A stretch of 40,506 nucleotides of DNA from JALYQB01 sp035640155 (GTDB taxonomy: Bacteria > Actinomycetota > Actinomycetes > Mycobacteriales > Pseudonocardiaceae): the NCBI GenBank assembly GCA_035640155.1, contig DASQWR010000152.1:1-40506 (forward strand), given 5' to 3'. The position numbers and the translations under genes are program-made. Below are positions 1-8,810 of the stretch, piece by piece; the stretch's first letter is position 1; every line of letters begins with the position of its first letter. The notes beneath the pieces are model-generated. The model saw only the letters and a program-made list of their open reading frames with translations, searched no databases and was not told the DNA's origin.

Positions 1-140
1 TCCGGCGCAGCACAGACGGCCGAGGGCATCAACGGGGCGCCGTCGACCACCACGACCTGCGGCTGGCCGCCGCGCAGCGAGACCACCGCGGCAGTGCTCG
101 ACGTCCCGAAATCGACGGCGACCCGCAGCGACGTCACCAT
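1..140 (-). CDS. Hsp70-like ATPase, N-terminal fragment (cut by window edge)
   Basis: Only the first 46 codons are in the window; the rest lies beyond position 1. The ATG at 140-138 opens a protein whose N-terminus carries VDFGTSSTAAVV, the phosphate-1 loop pattern of the actin/Hsp70 ATPase fold, followed by a second short hydrophobic strand (QVVVVDG) and PSAV, as in DnaK-type N-terminal domains. The gene follows eccC on the same strand with a 28-nt gap, so it is probably co-transcribed with it. In M. tuberculosis the gene after eccC4 is Rv3446c, a type VII secretion-associated protein. The position matches, but I cannot tell from 46 residues whether this is the same family. Confidence 0.7.
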   Translation of the reverse strand, partial: MVTSLRVAVDFGTSSTAAVVSLRGGQPQVVVVDGAPLMPSAVCAAP

Positions 141-168
141 CCCCGAGGCCAGTGTCACTGGGTTCGGT

Positions 169-3100
169 TCATTGGGGCGGCGACCAGGCCACCTGCATCA
201 GCTGCTGACCAACCTTGCGGCCGACCAGGATGCCGCGTCCGGGGGGCATGGCCGAGGGCTTCACGGTGCCCAGCAGCGGTCCTTCGTCCCTGTTGCCGCT
301 CATCACGATGCCGGGGCTGGAGAGCTCCCGCAGCCGGGCGATCAACGGCTCGTACAGGGCACGGCCGGCGCCGCCGGTACGCCGGGCGACGATCACGTGC
401 AGCCCGACGTCCTTGGCCTGCGCCAGGAACTCCACCAGTGGGGCGAGCGGGTTGTTGCCCTGGGTGGCCACCAGGTCGTAGTCGTCGACAAGGATGTAGA
501 CGTCCGGGCCGGACCACCACGAGCGGGTGCGCAGCTGCTCCTGGGTGACGTCCGCGCCGGGCATCCGCCGCTCCAGCGATCCCTTCACATCGGCGATCTG
601 CTGGGAGAGCTGCGGCGCGGAGACGGCGTATCCGATGAGGTGGTCGGTGGTGATCTGCCCGAGCAGCGTCCGGCGGTAGTCCACCAGGATGATCCGCGCC
701 TGCGCCGGGGTGAACCGCTCGACGATGCCGGTGGCGACGAGCCGCAACAGGTTCGTCTTGCCCGACTCCCCGTCGGCGAAGCACAGGAAGTGCGGCTCGG
801 CGTCGAAGTCGAGGTGCATCGGCGCGAGGTTCGCCTCGCTGAGGCCGATCGGCACCAGGTGCGGCTTGGGTTGGGTGCCGGGACCGGGCAGCTCGGAGGC
901 CGGCAGCAGCTCCGGGAGCAGCCGCACCTGCGGCGCGACGCGCCCCTGCCATGCGCCCCGCACCCGGTCCACCGCGTCGGCCACCCCGGCACCGATGTCC
1001 TCGGCGTCGACCACCGCATCGATGCGTGGCAGGGCGGCCAGGAAGTGCAGCTTGTCCCGGGACAGACCGCGCCCGGGACGGCCCGAGGGGACCCCCGGCG
1101 CCACCCGCCGATCCACGTCTGACTCCGTGGGGTCACCGAGGCGCAGCTCGAACCGGGTGCCGAGCAGGTCCTTCAGCCCGGGCCGGATCTCCGCCCAGCG
1201 GGTCGCGCTCACCATGACGTGCACCCCGTAGGACAGGCCCTGGGTCGCGAGGTTGACGACCTGCATCTCCAGCACGTCGAACTCCTGCCGGAACGAGAGC
1301 CATCCGTCGATCACCAGGAACACGTCGCCGAACGGGTCCGCCGCGATCTCCCCACGGCGCTTGCGGATGCGGAACTGGGCCATCGAGTCGATGCCCAGGT
1401 CGCGGAAGCGCCGCTCCCGCTCGGCGAGCAGGCTGGATACCTCGGCGATCACCCGGCGCACCGCGTCGGGCTCCAGCCGGCGCGCCACCCCGCCGCAGTG
1501 CGGCAGCTTGGACAGCGAGCTCAGGGTCCCGCCACCGAAGTCGAGGCCGAAGAACTGCACCTCCTCGGCGGTGTGGGTCAGCGCCAACGACATCAGCAGC
1601 GTGCGCAGCACGGTGGACTTGCCCGACTGCGGTGCGCCGACGACCGCGGCGTGCCCGGCCGCTCCGGACAGGTCCGCCCACAGCAGGTCGCGGCGCTGCT
1701 CGAACGGCTTGTCGACCACGCCGACGGGAGCGGTGAGCCGGCCGTTGCCGAAGAACCCGACCGGACACAACCCGCGATCCTCGGTGCTCGACAGCGGCGG
1801 CAGCAGCTGGTCCAGCGACGGCGGGTCGTCCAGCGGTGGCAACCACACCTCGTGCGCTGCCGGGCCCTGGTTGACGGTCCGGTCGACGATGATGTCGAGG
1901 ATGCTCGGCTCGGTCCCACCATCCGGCTCGGGCACCGGCGCCGGCGCGACGTGCCGCCCAGCCGGCGACGGCGACCCCGCCACCTGACGGGGGAGCTCGA
2001 CGTACTCCGGGACGAACAGCCGCGGCCGGCGGTCGGAGGTCACCGGCGCCGACGTCGAGACCGAGGCACCGACCCCGGCGCGGTAGGGACCGGAGACGTA
2101 GGCGGCCTTGAACCGCTGCATCGAGACAGTGTCGAACTTCAGGTACCCGGAGCCGGGAACCGGGGGCAGCTCGTAGGCGTCGGGCACGCCGAGCACCGAG
2201 CGGGACTCCGCCGCCGAGAACGTCTTGAGGCCGATCCGGTAGGACAGGTGCGAGTCCAGCCCCCGCAGCTTGCCCTCCTCCAGGCGCTGGGAGGCGAGCA
2301 GCAGGTGCATCTGCAGCGAGCGGCCGAGGCGGCCGATGGCCACGAACAGGTCGATGAAGTCCGGCTTCTGGGCCAGCATCTCGGAGAACTCGTCGACCAC
2401 GATGAACAGGGCGGGCAGCGGGTCGAGGTCCGCCCCGTTCTCCCGCGCGCGCTCGTAGTCCTTGACGTTGGCGAAGTTGCCGGCGTTGCGCAGCAGCTCC
2501 TGGCGGCGGTTCATCTCCCCGGCGATCGCGTCCTTCATCCGGTCGACCTGGGTGAGGTCGTCGGCCAGGTTGGTGATCACAGCGGCGACGTGGGGCGCGT
2601 CGCCGAGACCGAGGAAGGTGGCGCCGCCCTTGAAGTCGACGAGCACGAAGTTCAGCACCGCCGAGGAGTGCGTGGCGATCAGACCCAGCACGAGGGTGCG
2701 CAGGAACTCGGACTTGCCGGACCCGGTGGCGCCGATGCACAACCCGTGCGGGCCCATCCCCTCCTGGGCCGACTCCTTGATGTCCAGCTCGACCGGCTGG
2801 CCCGCCTCGCCGACCCCGATGGGCACCCGCAGCCGGTCCCGGATCGGGCGCGGCCGCCAGGCCTGGGCGGGGTCGAAGACACGCGGGTCCTCCGGCATGC
2901 CGAGCAGCTCGAGCAGGCCGGCGGTGGACAGCAGCGGCTCGTCCTGCTCGTCGGTGTCCCCGGTGCCGGCCCGGTACGGCGCGATCCTGCGGGCGAGTGC
3001 CTCCGCCTCGGTCAGGCTCAGCTGATCAGGCACGCCGAAGGGTTCGACGCCCTGGCTGCTGCGGGCGCCGATCCGGTCACCGTCCACCACCAGCCGCAGC

Positions 3101-4179
3101 CCGCGCCGGGCGGTCAGCGTGCCGAGGGACTCCGACAGGTCGACCAGCGTGACGCCGGCGAGCCCCTCCTCGAGGATCACCTGCTCCTCGAGGGTGACCT
3201 CTCCGTCGTCGACGACGATCACGATCTGCGGCTGGTCCGCCGGGGGGGCGGTGTTGCGGGAGAAGCGCGGCCGGTCCCGCAGCTGCTCGGCGAGCATGTC
3301 CTCGACGTGGGCGAGTGAGCCGGTCATCAACCGCTGCTGCCCGAGCCCGTCCACCAGGTTCGGGTGCTGCACGTGCGGCAGCCACTTGGTCCACTCCCAT
3401 TCCTGGGCGGCCCGGCCGGAGGCGACCACAGCGATGATCACGTCGTCCGGCGAGTGCGAGGTCGCCAGCTGGGCGATCATCGCGCGGGCGAGACTGCGGA
3501 CCTGTCCGAGCTCGCCCGCGATGCCCACCGCGGCGAACCCGCGGATCGCGGTGGCCACCGGCAGGTCGGAGACGATGGAGTGCGCCCGCACGAACTGGCG
3601 CAGCGCCAGCGTGGTGATGGGTTCGAGCTCCTCGACCGGACCGGTCTGCGGGGGCACCAGCCGGGTGGCGAGCCGCTGCGAGCCACGCCCCACCCGCAGG
3701 TGGCAGAAGTCCGGGTCGCCAGCGCGCCGCTCCCACATCCGCCGGCTGGTCGCCACCGACCACAGCGTCTGCGGGTCGGGATGGCTCCACTCCAGGGCGG
3801 TACGCTGCTGCACTGCGGCGTCCCGGGCGCGCTCACGCATCTGGCCGAGGTAACGCAGGTAGTCCTTGCGGTCCTCGTTCATCTCGGCCTTGCGCTGGCC
3901 GCCGCTGCGCCCGCCACCCCCGCCGGCCACCATGCCGATCGTCGACATCACCATCATGACCGGGAACATCAGGAAGAACGGGTTGCGGACCCCGTCGGAG
4001 GTGAAGATGAAGGCGACCATCCCCAGCGATGCCAGGATCATGACCACCGGCAGCATCTTCATCAGCACGTTGCCGGGGATGACCCGGGGCACCTCCGGCG
4101 GGGACTCGAGGTGCACCTCGCCGCCGGGCATGGTCGGCGCGCTCAGCCGCGGCGTCCTCTTGAACTGGAGCGTGCTCAC
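169..4179 (-). CDS. eccC: Type VII secretion ATPase EccC (fused EccCa-EccCb)
   Basis: FtsK/SpoIIIE-type motor of an ESX secretion system, 1336 aa, about the usual length of fused EccC. Two membrane segments lie at about residues 41-60 and 67-87. Three ATPase domains follow. Domain 1 has Walker A GATGSGKS (483-490) and Walker B LFIVVDEFSE (D596, E597). Domain 2 has GAPQSGKS (848-855) with Walker B FLVIDGW, where no Glu follows Asp958. Domain 3 has FADGESGKT (1134-1142) and YILVDDYD. Degenerate ATPase sites in domains 2 and 3 are known for the family; in EccC they serve substrate binding and regulation. The GTG start at 4179 is preferred because AAGGGGGG precedes it at proper spacing and the protein then begins as EccC normally does; an upstream in-frame ATG at 4368 would overlap the divergent eccD. 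The orientation relative to eccD, mycP and eccB matches mycobacterial ESX-4. Confidence 0.96.
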   Translation of the reverse strand: MSTLQFKRTPRLSAPTMPGGEVHLESPPEVPRVIPGNVLMKMLPVVMILASLGMVAFIFTSDGVRNPFFLMFPVMMVMSTIGMVAGGGGGRSGGQRKAEMNEDRKDYLRYLGQMRERARDAAVQQRTALEWSHPDPQTLWSVATSRRMWERRAGDPDFCHLRVGRGSQRLATRLVPPQTGPVEELEPITTLALRQFVRAHSIVSDLPVATAIRGFAAVGIAGELGQVRSLARAMIAQLATSHSPDDVIIAVVASGRAAQEWEWTKWLPHVQHPNLVDGLGQQRLMTGSLAHVEDMLAEQLRDRPRFSRNTAPPADQPQIVIVVDDGEVTLEEQVILEEGLAGVTLVDLSESLGTLTARRGLRLVVDGDRIGARSSQGVEPFGVPDQLSLTEAEALARRIAPYRAGTGDTDEQDEPLLSTAGLLELLGMPEDPRVFDPAQAWRPRPIRDRLRVPIGVGEAGQPVELDIKESAQEGMGPHGLCIGATGSGKSEFLRTLVLGLIATHSSAVLNFVLVDFKGGATFLGLGDAPHVAAVITNLADDLTQVDRMKDAIAGEMNRRQELLRNAGNFANVKDYERARENGADLDPLPALFIVVDEFSEMLAQKPDFIDLFVAIGRLGRSLQMHLLLASQRLEEGKLRGLDSHLSYRIGLKTFSAAESRSVLGVPDAYELPPVPGSGYLKFDTVSMQRFKAAYVSGPYRAGVGASVSTSAPVTSDRRPRLFVPEYVELPRQVAGSPSPAGRHVAPAPVPEPDGGTEPSILDIIVDRTVNQGPAAHEVWLPPLDDPPSLDQLLPPLSSTEDRGLCPVGFFGNGRLTAPVGVVDKPFEQRRDLLWADLSGAAGHAAVVGAPQSGKSTVLRTLLMSLALTHTAEEVQFFGLDFGGGTLSSLSKLPHCGGVARRLEPDAVRRVIAEVSSLLAERERRFRDLGIDSMAQFRIRKRRGEIAADPFGDVFLVIDGWLSFRQEFDVLEMQVVNLATQGLSYGVHVMVSATRWAEIRPGLKDLLGTRFELRLGDPTESDVDRRVAPGVPSGRPGRGLSRDKLHFLAALPRIDAVVDAEDIGAGVADAVDRVRGAWQGRVAPQVRLLPELLPASELPGPGTQPKPHLVPIGLSEANLAPMHLDFDAEPHFLCFADGESGKTNLLRLVATGIVERFTPAQARIILVDYRRTLLGQITTDHLIGYAVSAPQLSQQIADVKGSLERRMPGADVTQEQLRTRSWWSGPDVYILVDDYDLVATQGNNPLAPLVEFLAQAKDVGLHVIVARRTGGAGRALYEPLIARLRELSSPGIVMSGNRDEGPLLGTVKPSAMPPGRGILVGRKVGQQLMQVAWSPPQ

Positions 4180-4308
4180 CGAAGTGCCCCCCTTCGACTC
4201 GTCCAGGCTGTCCCCCGTCGCTGGCGGCCTCACCTCGCAGCCGGGGTTGGGTGGACAGCGAGACCGCACGCTCCGGGTCCGGGCCATACTAGGGCCTGCC
4301 CCGGACGC

Positions 4309-4338
4309 GACAGCAGCAGCAACGACAGCAGCAGCAAC
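4309..4338. repeat. Two tandem 15-bp repeats upstream of eccD
   Basis: GACAGCAGCAGCAAC is present twice head to tail (4309-4323 and 4324-4338), followed by a partial third copy, GACAG. It lies in the 176-nt divergent interval between eccC and eccD, in the eccD leader just before the ribosome site AGGGGG at 4342-4347. A CATACT hexamer at 4285-4290 could be a -10 element for eccD, but I see no convincing -35. The function of the repeat is unknown; replication slippage is the simple explanation. Confidence 0.8.
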
Positions 4339-4355
4339 GACAGGGGGATCCGACG

Positions 4356-5783
4356 GTGACCACGGCAACCCGGCCAGATTTCGCGGCCCAGCTGGCCGCG
4401 GACGGCTCGACGGTCCGACCGGCAGCGCTCTTCAGCCGGGTGACCGTGGTGGCCCCACGGACCCGGATCGACGTGGCACTGCCCTCGGACGTGGCGGTGG
4501 CGGACCTGCTGCCGATGGTCCTGGACATGGCCCGGGAAGGTGCGCCCGACGGCGGCACCGCGCACGGCGGGTGGTGCCTGGCCAGGCTGGGTGACGCGGC
4601 CATCGATCCGAGCCGCACGCTCGGTTCGCTCGGGATCGTCGATGGCGACCTGTTGCAGCTGCGGCGGCGCGCCGAGAACCCGCCGCCTCCGCTGTTCGAC
4701 GATGTGGCCGACGCGATCGCGGTGTCCGCGCCGGACAGCTTCCGGCCGTGGACCGATGCCACCGCCCGGGTGCTCGGGCGGGTCGCCGGGGGTCTCGCGC
4801 TGGTCACCGCGGCCGGTGCGGTGCTGCGCGCCGGACCCGGGCCGGCGGCGGCGGTCGTCGCCGGTGTCGGCGCGGTGGTCGCAGTGGCGGCAGGTGCGGT
4901 GATCGCCCGGATCTACCGGGATGTCGTCACCGGCGTGCTGGTTGCGGCCGGCGGGCTGCCACTCGCGTTCGTGTGCGGCCTGTATGCCGTGCCGGGCGCG
5001 GTCGGCCGGCCCAGCTTCCTGCTGGCCGCCGTCCTGACGCTCGTCCTCGCGGCCGGGTCGATCATGGTGGTCGGCCGCGGCATCACCACCTTCATCGCGT
5101 TCGCGGCCGCGGCCGCGCTGGGCTCCGGTGCGTTCCTCGTCGCCACCCTGCTGGTCGAGCACCCCGCGGCCGGGATCGCGGCCGGCGCCGCGACGGTGGC
5201 GATCGGCGTCATCTCGCTGCTCCCCCGGCTGACCATCCAGCTGGCCAAGCTCCCGCTCCCGCAGGTCCCGGGCAGCGCAGAGGACCTGCAGGCCGACGCC
5301 GGGTTGCCGGACTACGCGGCGATCGAACGCCGCGCCGGCGTCGCACACGAGTACCTCACCGGCATGATCATCGGTTGTGGCGCGGCCGCCGCCGCCGGTG
5401 CCGTCGTCGCCGCGACCGGTGGAACGTTCGGCGTGGTCTTCGCGGTGGTGGTCACCACGGTGCTCCTGCTGCGCGCCCGCTCCTATGCCAACGGCGGCCA
5501 GGCAATCGCCCTGCTCGCCGCCGGGATGGCCGCCGCGGTGGGCCTGGTGCTGGCCTGGATCCTGGTCGCCTCGCCGTTCGAGCTGCTGCTCTTCGTCTTC
5601 GGTGGTCTGGTCGCGGGCGCCGCGCTGGCGCTGGTCCTGGGCGTGGTGTTCCCGACCCGGCGCTTCTCCCCGCCGCTGCGCCGTTCCGTCGACATCGCCG
5701 AGGCGATCCTGATCGCCTCGGTGCTGCCGTTGGCACTCGCCGTGATGGACCTGTACCAGACCTTCCGCCAGCTATCGCCGTGA
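4356..5783 (+). CDS. eccD: Type VII secretion membrane protein EccD
   Basis: Core channel component of the ESX membrane complex, 475 aa. The first ~100 residues form a soluble ubiquitin-like (YukD) domain, with the pattern RVTVVAPRTRIDVALPSDVAVADLL at its start and LGSLGIVDGDLLQL at its end. After a cytosolic linker, about eleven hydrophobic segments run from residue ~140 to the C-terminus, the usual EccD plan. The GTG start at 4356 has AGGGGG eight bases upstream. The gene is divergent from eccC and directly followed by mycP, whose ribosome site overlaps the eccD stop, so the two are translationally linked. EccD lines the membrane pore together with EccB, EccC and EccE. Confidence 0.95.
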   Translation: MTTATRPDFAAQLAADGSTVRPAALFSRVTVVAPRTRIDVALPSDVAVADLLPMVLDMAREGAPDGGTAHGGWCLARLGDAAIDPSRTLGSLGIVDGDLLQLRRRAENPPPPLFDDVADAIAVSAPDSFRPWTDATARVLGRVAGGLALVTAAGAVLRAGPGPAAAVVAGVGAVVAVAAGAVIARIYRDVVTGVLVAAGGLPLAFVCGLYAVPGAVGRPSFLLAAVLTLVLAAGSIMVVGRGITTFIAFAAAAALGSGAFLVATLLVEHPAAGIAAGAATVAIGVISLLPRLTIQLAKLPLPQVPGSAEDLQADAGLPDYAAIERRAGVAHEYLTGMIIGCGAAAAAGAVVAATGGTFGVVFAVVVTTVLLLRARSYANGGQAIALLAAGMAAAVGLVLAWILVASPFELLLFVFGGLVAGAALALVLGVVFPTRRFSPPLRRSVDIAEAILIASVLPLALAVMDLYQTFRQLSP

Positions 5784-5791
5784 GGTCGCCG

Positions 5792-7195
5792 ATGCGCCGC
5801 ACCCGCGCCACGGCGGCCGCCGCTGCCGTGAGCGTGCTCTGCCTGGCCGGCCCATCGTGGCCGGCCGCCGCCCAGCCCACGGACCCGCCGCTGGTGAATC
5901 CCGGTCAGCGTCCCGGTGCGGCCGAGGCCGGGGCCACCCCCTACCAGGCGCCGAACCAGACAGGACTCCCGGTAGCGGCCGACTGCATCGGCCCGGGCCC
6001 CGAGGGTGGACTCGACCTCACGGCCATCCCGCCCGCGCAGGAGCGGATGCGGATCCGCGCGGCGCAGGAGTTCGCGACCGGGCGCGGGCAGACGGTCGCG
6101 GTAATCGACAGCGGCGTGCACCCCCATCCGCGGCTCGAAGGGCGCCTCGACGACGGGGGCGACTACATCCTCGGCGAGTCGGGCACCTCCGACTGCGAGG
6201 GCCACGGCACCGTGGTCGCCGGCATCATCGCCGCCGCCCCGGACCCGGCCACCGAGTTCGTGGGGGTCGCCCCGGACGCCCGGATCCTGGCCATCCGGCA
6301 GAGCAGCACCTTCTTCGAGGTGAACGTGGCCGACGAGGCCGGCCGGACCGTGTCCCAGCCCCCCGGGGACACCGTCAGCTTGGCGCGGGCCGTGGTCCGG
6401 GCCGTGGACACGCCGGGTGTGAGCGTCGTCAACATCTCCGAGGCGGCCTGCTTCCCGAGGGGAGAGGCCGCCGATCCTCCGGACCGAGCCCTGCAAGCGG
6501 CCGTGCGGTACGCGGCGGAAAACGACGTCGTGGTCGCCGCCGCGGCCGCCAACGCTCAGACCGACCCGTGCCGGCACAATCCGGAGGGTGGGGTGCGGAC
6601 GATCGTCTCCCCCGCATGGTTCGACGAAGACGTGCTCGCGGTCGGTGCCACCGACGTGCGCACTGGGGCACCCGCGGGCTTCACCATCAGCGGCCCGTGG
6701 GTCGACGTCGCGGCCCCGGGCACCGGGATCGTCTCACTCGACCCGGCCAGCGAGGGGCTCACGGACACGCTGGCCTATCCCAACGGCGACCGGATCCCGA
6801 TCGCCGGCACCAGCTTTGCCACGCCGTACGTCGCCGGGGTGGTCGCGCTGGTGCGGGAGCGCCATCCGGAGCTGACCGCCCGGCAGGTGATCGAGCGCAT
6901 CCAGCTGACCGCGCAGCACACCACTGGACCGGGTGGGCGCGACCGCACCCTCGGCTACGGGGTGATCGACCCGGTCGCGGCGCTCACCGACATCCTCCCG
7001 CGCGAGCAGGCAGCGGCACCCGAACCCGTCGAGCCGACCCGGCTGCAGGACTTCCGGATGCCGGTCCCGGAGGACCCGGCACGCCGGACCGTCGCGTTCG
7101 TCGGCTCCGGTGCCGGGATCGCCGCGCTCGGCATCACCGTGCTTACCGTCTACACGCTGCGGCGATACCGCCGGAGCCCATTTCCGGAGCGGTAG
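5792..7195 (+). CDS. mycP: Mycosin, subtilisin-like membrane protease of the ESX system (MycP)
   Basis: S8 serine protease anchored outside the membrane, 467 aa. A signal peptide covers residues ~1-27 (RR, hydrophobic AAAAVSVLCLAG, AAA cleavage region). The catalytic triad is Asp106 in AVIDSGV, His138 in CEGHGT and Ser341 in AGTSFATP; Asn254 can be the oxyanion residue. Cysteines at 65, 135, 220 and 260 fit the disulfides typical of mycosins. A C-terminal transmembrane helix (about 433-455) ends in a short basic tail. I chose ATG 5792 because GTGAGG, overlapping the eccD stop, serves as ribosome site; GTG 5780 is an in-frame alternative. In mycobacteria MycP is needed for stability of the ESX complex as well as substrate cleavage. 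The gene converges on eccB with an 8-nt gap. Confidence 0.95.
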   Translation: MRRTRATAAAAAVSVLCLAGPSWPAAAQPTDPPLVNPGQRPGAAEAGATPYQAPNQTGLPVAADCIGPGPEGGLDLTAIPPAQERMRIRAAQEFATGRGQTVAVIDSGVHPHPRLEGRLDDGGDYILGESGTSDCEGHGTVVAGIIAAAPDPATEFVGVAPDARILAIRQSSTFFEVNVADEAGRTVSQPPGDTVSLARAVVRAVDTPGVSVVNISEAACFPRGEAADPPDRALQAAVRYAAENDVVVAAAAANAQTDPCRHNPEGGVRTIVSPAWFDEDVLAVGATDVRTGAPAGFTISGPWVDVAAPGTGIVSLDPASEGLTDTLAYPNGDRIPIAGTSFATPYVAGVVALVRERHPELTARQVIERIQLTAQHTTGPGGRDRTLGYGVIDPVAALTDILPREQAAAPEPVEPTRLQDFRMPVPEDPARRTVAFVGSGAGIAALGITVLTVYTLRRYRRSPFPER

Positions 7196-7203
7196 TCCGC
7201 GGA

Positions 7204-8709
7204 TCAGCCGGTGGCGAGCTGTTCCTGGAGCAGCTCGGCGGCACGCTGCGGATCGAACAGCTCGAGCGCGGCCTGCGGGTCCAGCGGCGGGCCGATCGGC
7301 AGCAGGTCCAGGATCGCTTCCGGCGCTGGCTGCGTCCTCTCACCGAGCCCGAGCGCCTTGGCCACCTCGATCGTAGGAATGCCGTACCGGTACCCCTGGT
7401 CGGTGACCAGGAAGATCGCGCCGCTGCCCGGATCCTGCCCCGGCACCACGCCTCGCACCAGCGCACCCTTCGACGGCGGCAGGAACACCTCGTCGGCGAT
7501 GACCTCGCCGGGGACGGACGGCAGCACGTCGACCGGCAGCATGCCCCCGTCCAGCTCGATCTGGTCGGAGATCGTGATCGTCGTCGCGGGCTCCTGCCCA
7601 CCGGGCGGAGTCCAGGTCAGGCACGCCACCCGGGACTCGGCGACGGGCACGATCTCCGGCACCTGCTCGGGGTACCCGGTGAAGTCGATCTGGTCGGGGC
7701 GCGGCGCGTCCGGCACGCTCGTGCTGTCCTCCGGTGTCACCAGCGGGATCTCGAGGTCGTTGCTGCGGTCGTAGCGAATCAGGTTTGCCACTCCCCGGGT
7801 CACCCGCTGCTTCCCCTCGGCGAGGATGAGGTAGTACCGCTCCGGGCCACCGACGAAGTCGACCTGGAAGACGTCGCCGATGTCCTGCCCGGACACGCCG
7901 GGGAACGGAGCCGGATCGCCCGCGCCCAGGATCTCCGGTGGCACGAGCGCGTCGCTCTCCGGAATGGCGTTGAGCAGGCTGGTGCTCACCGGGCGCGGCT
8001 CGATGTCGGCGAGCCCGAACGCGTTGCGGACCGCGGGGTCGGCGAGATTGGCCCGCGCGCGCTTGCCGTCGAACAGCAGGTAGACGGTGCCCGTCGCCGC
8101 CTCCGCCAGCAGTGCCCTCTCCTCGCCCAGCTGCTGACCCGGCCGTGGCACCCCGACCAGGGCGGTCGTGGTGATCGCCGGGGTGGGCCCCCTCACGTCC
8201 CGCGGGGCCGTGTCGCACACCGCCCACTCGGGGTCCACTTGGCGGTCCGGCCCCGGCAGGTAGGCCGGTGCGCCCTCGATGCCGGTGAGCGGTGCCCGCG
8301 GGAGGTCAGCGAGCGAGGAGTCCTCGACGGCCTTCACCTCGGCCGCCCCCGCCGGGCCGGCGCCGCTGCTGAAGGCCGGGCTGGCGAGCAGCAGCCGCGC
8401 CGAGGCCAGGTTGCGCACCGGGATCAGGCGGCGCGGTTCCGCCTGCTGCACCACGTAGATGGCCCCGGACTGCTTGCCGACGACGATGCTCGAGTCCCCC
8501 AGGTCGTCGTCCGGGGCGAACAGCCCGACGACGAAGAAGGCCGCGACCCCCAGCACGCCGATGATCAGGCCGACGGCGGCGGCGCGCAGGTGGGTGCGCA
8601 TCGGCTCGTGCAGCATGACGGCGTCCTTGCGCACCAGCGCGGACTCCATTCGCCGGAGCACGAACTGGTAAGCCTGGACCTGGGACTTGGTGGTCGGATT
8701 CCGTGCCAT
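7204..8709 (-). CDS. eccB: Type VII secretion protein EccB
   Basis: Single-pass ESX membrane-complex protein, 501 aa, normal for the family. The N-terminus shows the EccB signature: TTKSQVQAYQFVLRRMESALVRKDAVM followed by HEPMRTHLR, a cytosolic amphipathic stretch before one transmembrane helix at about 43-64. The large extracytoplasmic part that follows has the family's repeat-like folds (for example VGKQSGAIYVV and RRLIPVRNLASARLLL) and two cysteines that could pair (in WAVCDT and RVACLTW). The gene faces mycP and is divergent from eccE across 101 nt. AGGATA at 8749-8754 (read as TATCCT on this strand) is a possible -10 element, without a clear -35. Confidence 0.95.
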   Translation of the reverse strand: MARNPTTKSQVQAYQFVLRRMESALVRKDAVMLHEPMRTHLRAAAVGLIIGVLGVAAFFVVGLFAPDDDLGDSSIVVGKQSGAIYVVQQAEPRRLIPVRNLASARLLLASPAFSSGAGPAGAAEVKAVEDSSLADLPRAPLTGIEGAPAYLPGPDRQVDPEWAVCDTAPRDVRGPTPAITTTALVGVPRPGQQLGEERALLAEAATGTVYLLFDGKRARANLADPAVRNAFGLADIEPRPVSTSLLNAIPESDALVPPEILGAGDPAPFPGVSGQDIGDVFQVDFVGGPERYYLILAEGKQRVTRGVANLIRYDRSNDLEIPLVTPEDSTSVPDAPRPDQIDFTGYPEQVPEIVPVAESRVACLTWTPPGGQEPATTITISDQIELDGGMLPVDVLPSVPGEVIADEVFLPPSKGALVRGVVPGQDPGSGAIFLVTDQGYRYGIPTIEVAKALGLGERTQPAPEAILDLLPIGPPLDPQAALELFDPQRAAELLQEQLATG

Positions 8710-8810
8710 TCGCGCCGTCCGCTCTCCCCGTGGCGAGTACCGTGCGGCAGGATAGCGGCAGGCACGCGAAACACTGGCACCTCCAGCGGACCGGGGGAGA
8801 CATCGAGCGG

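Noticed and set aside
1219..3318. Long plus-strand open frame opposite eccC
   Set aside because: Shadow of the EccC coding strand; no start context and no protein pattern.
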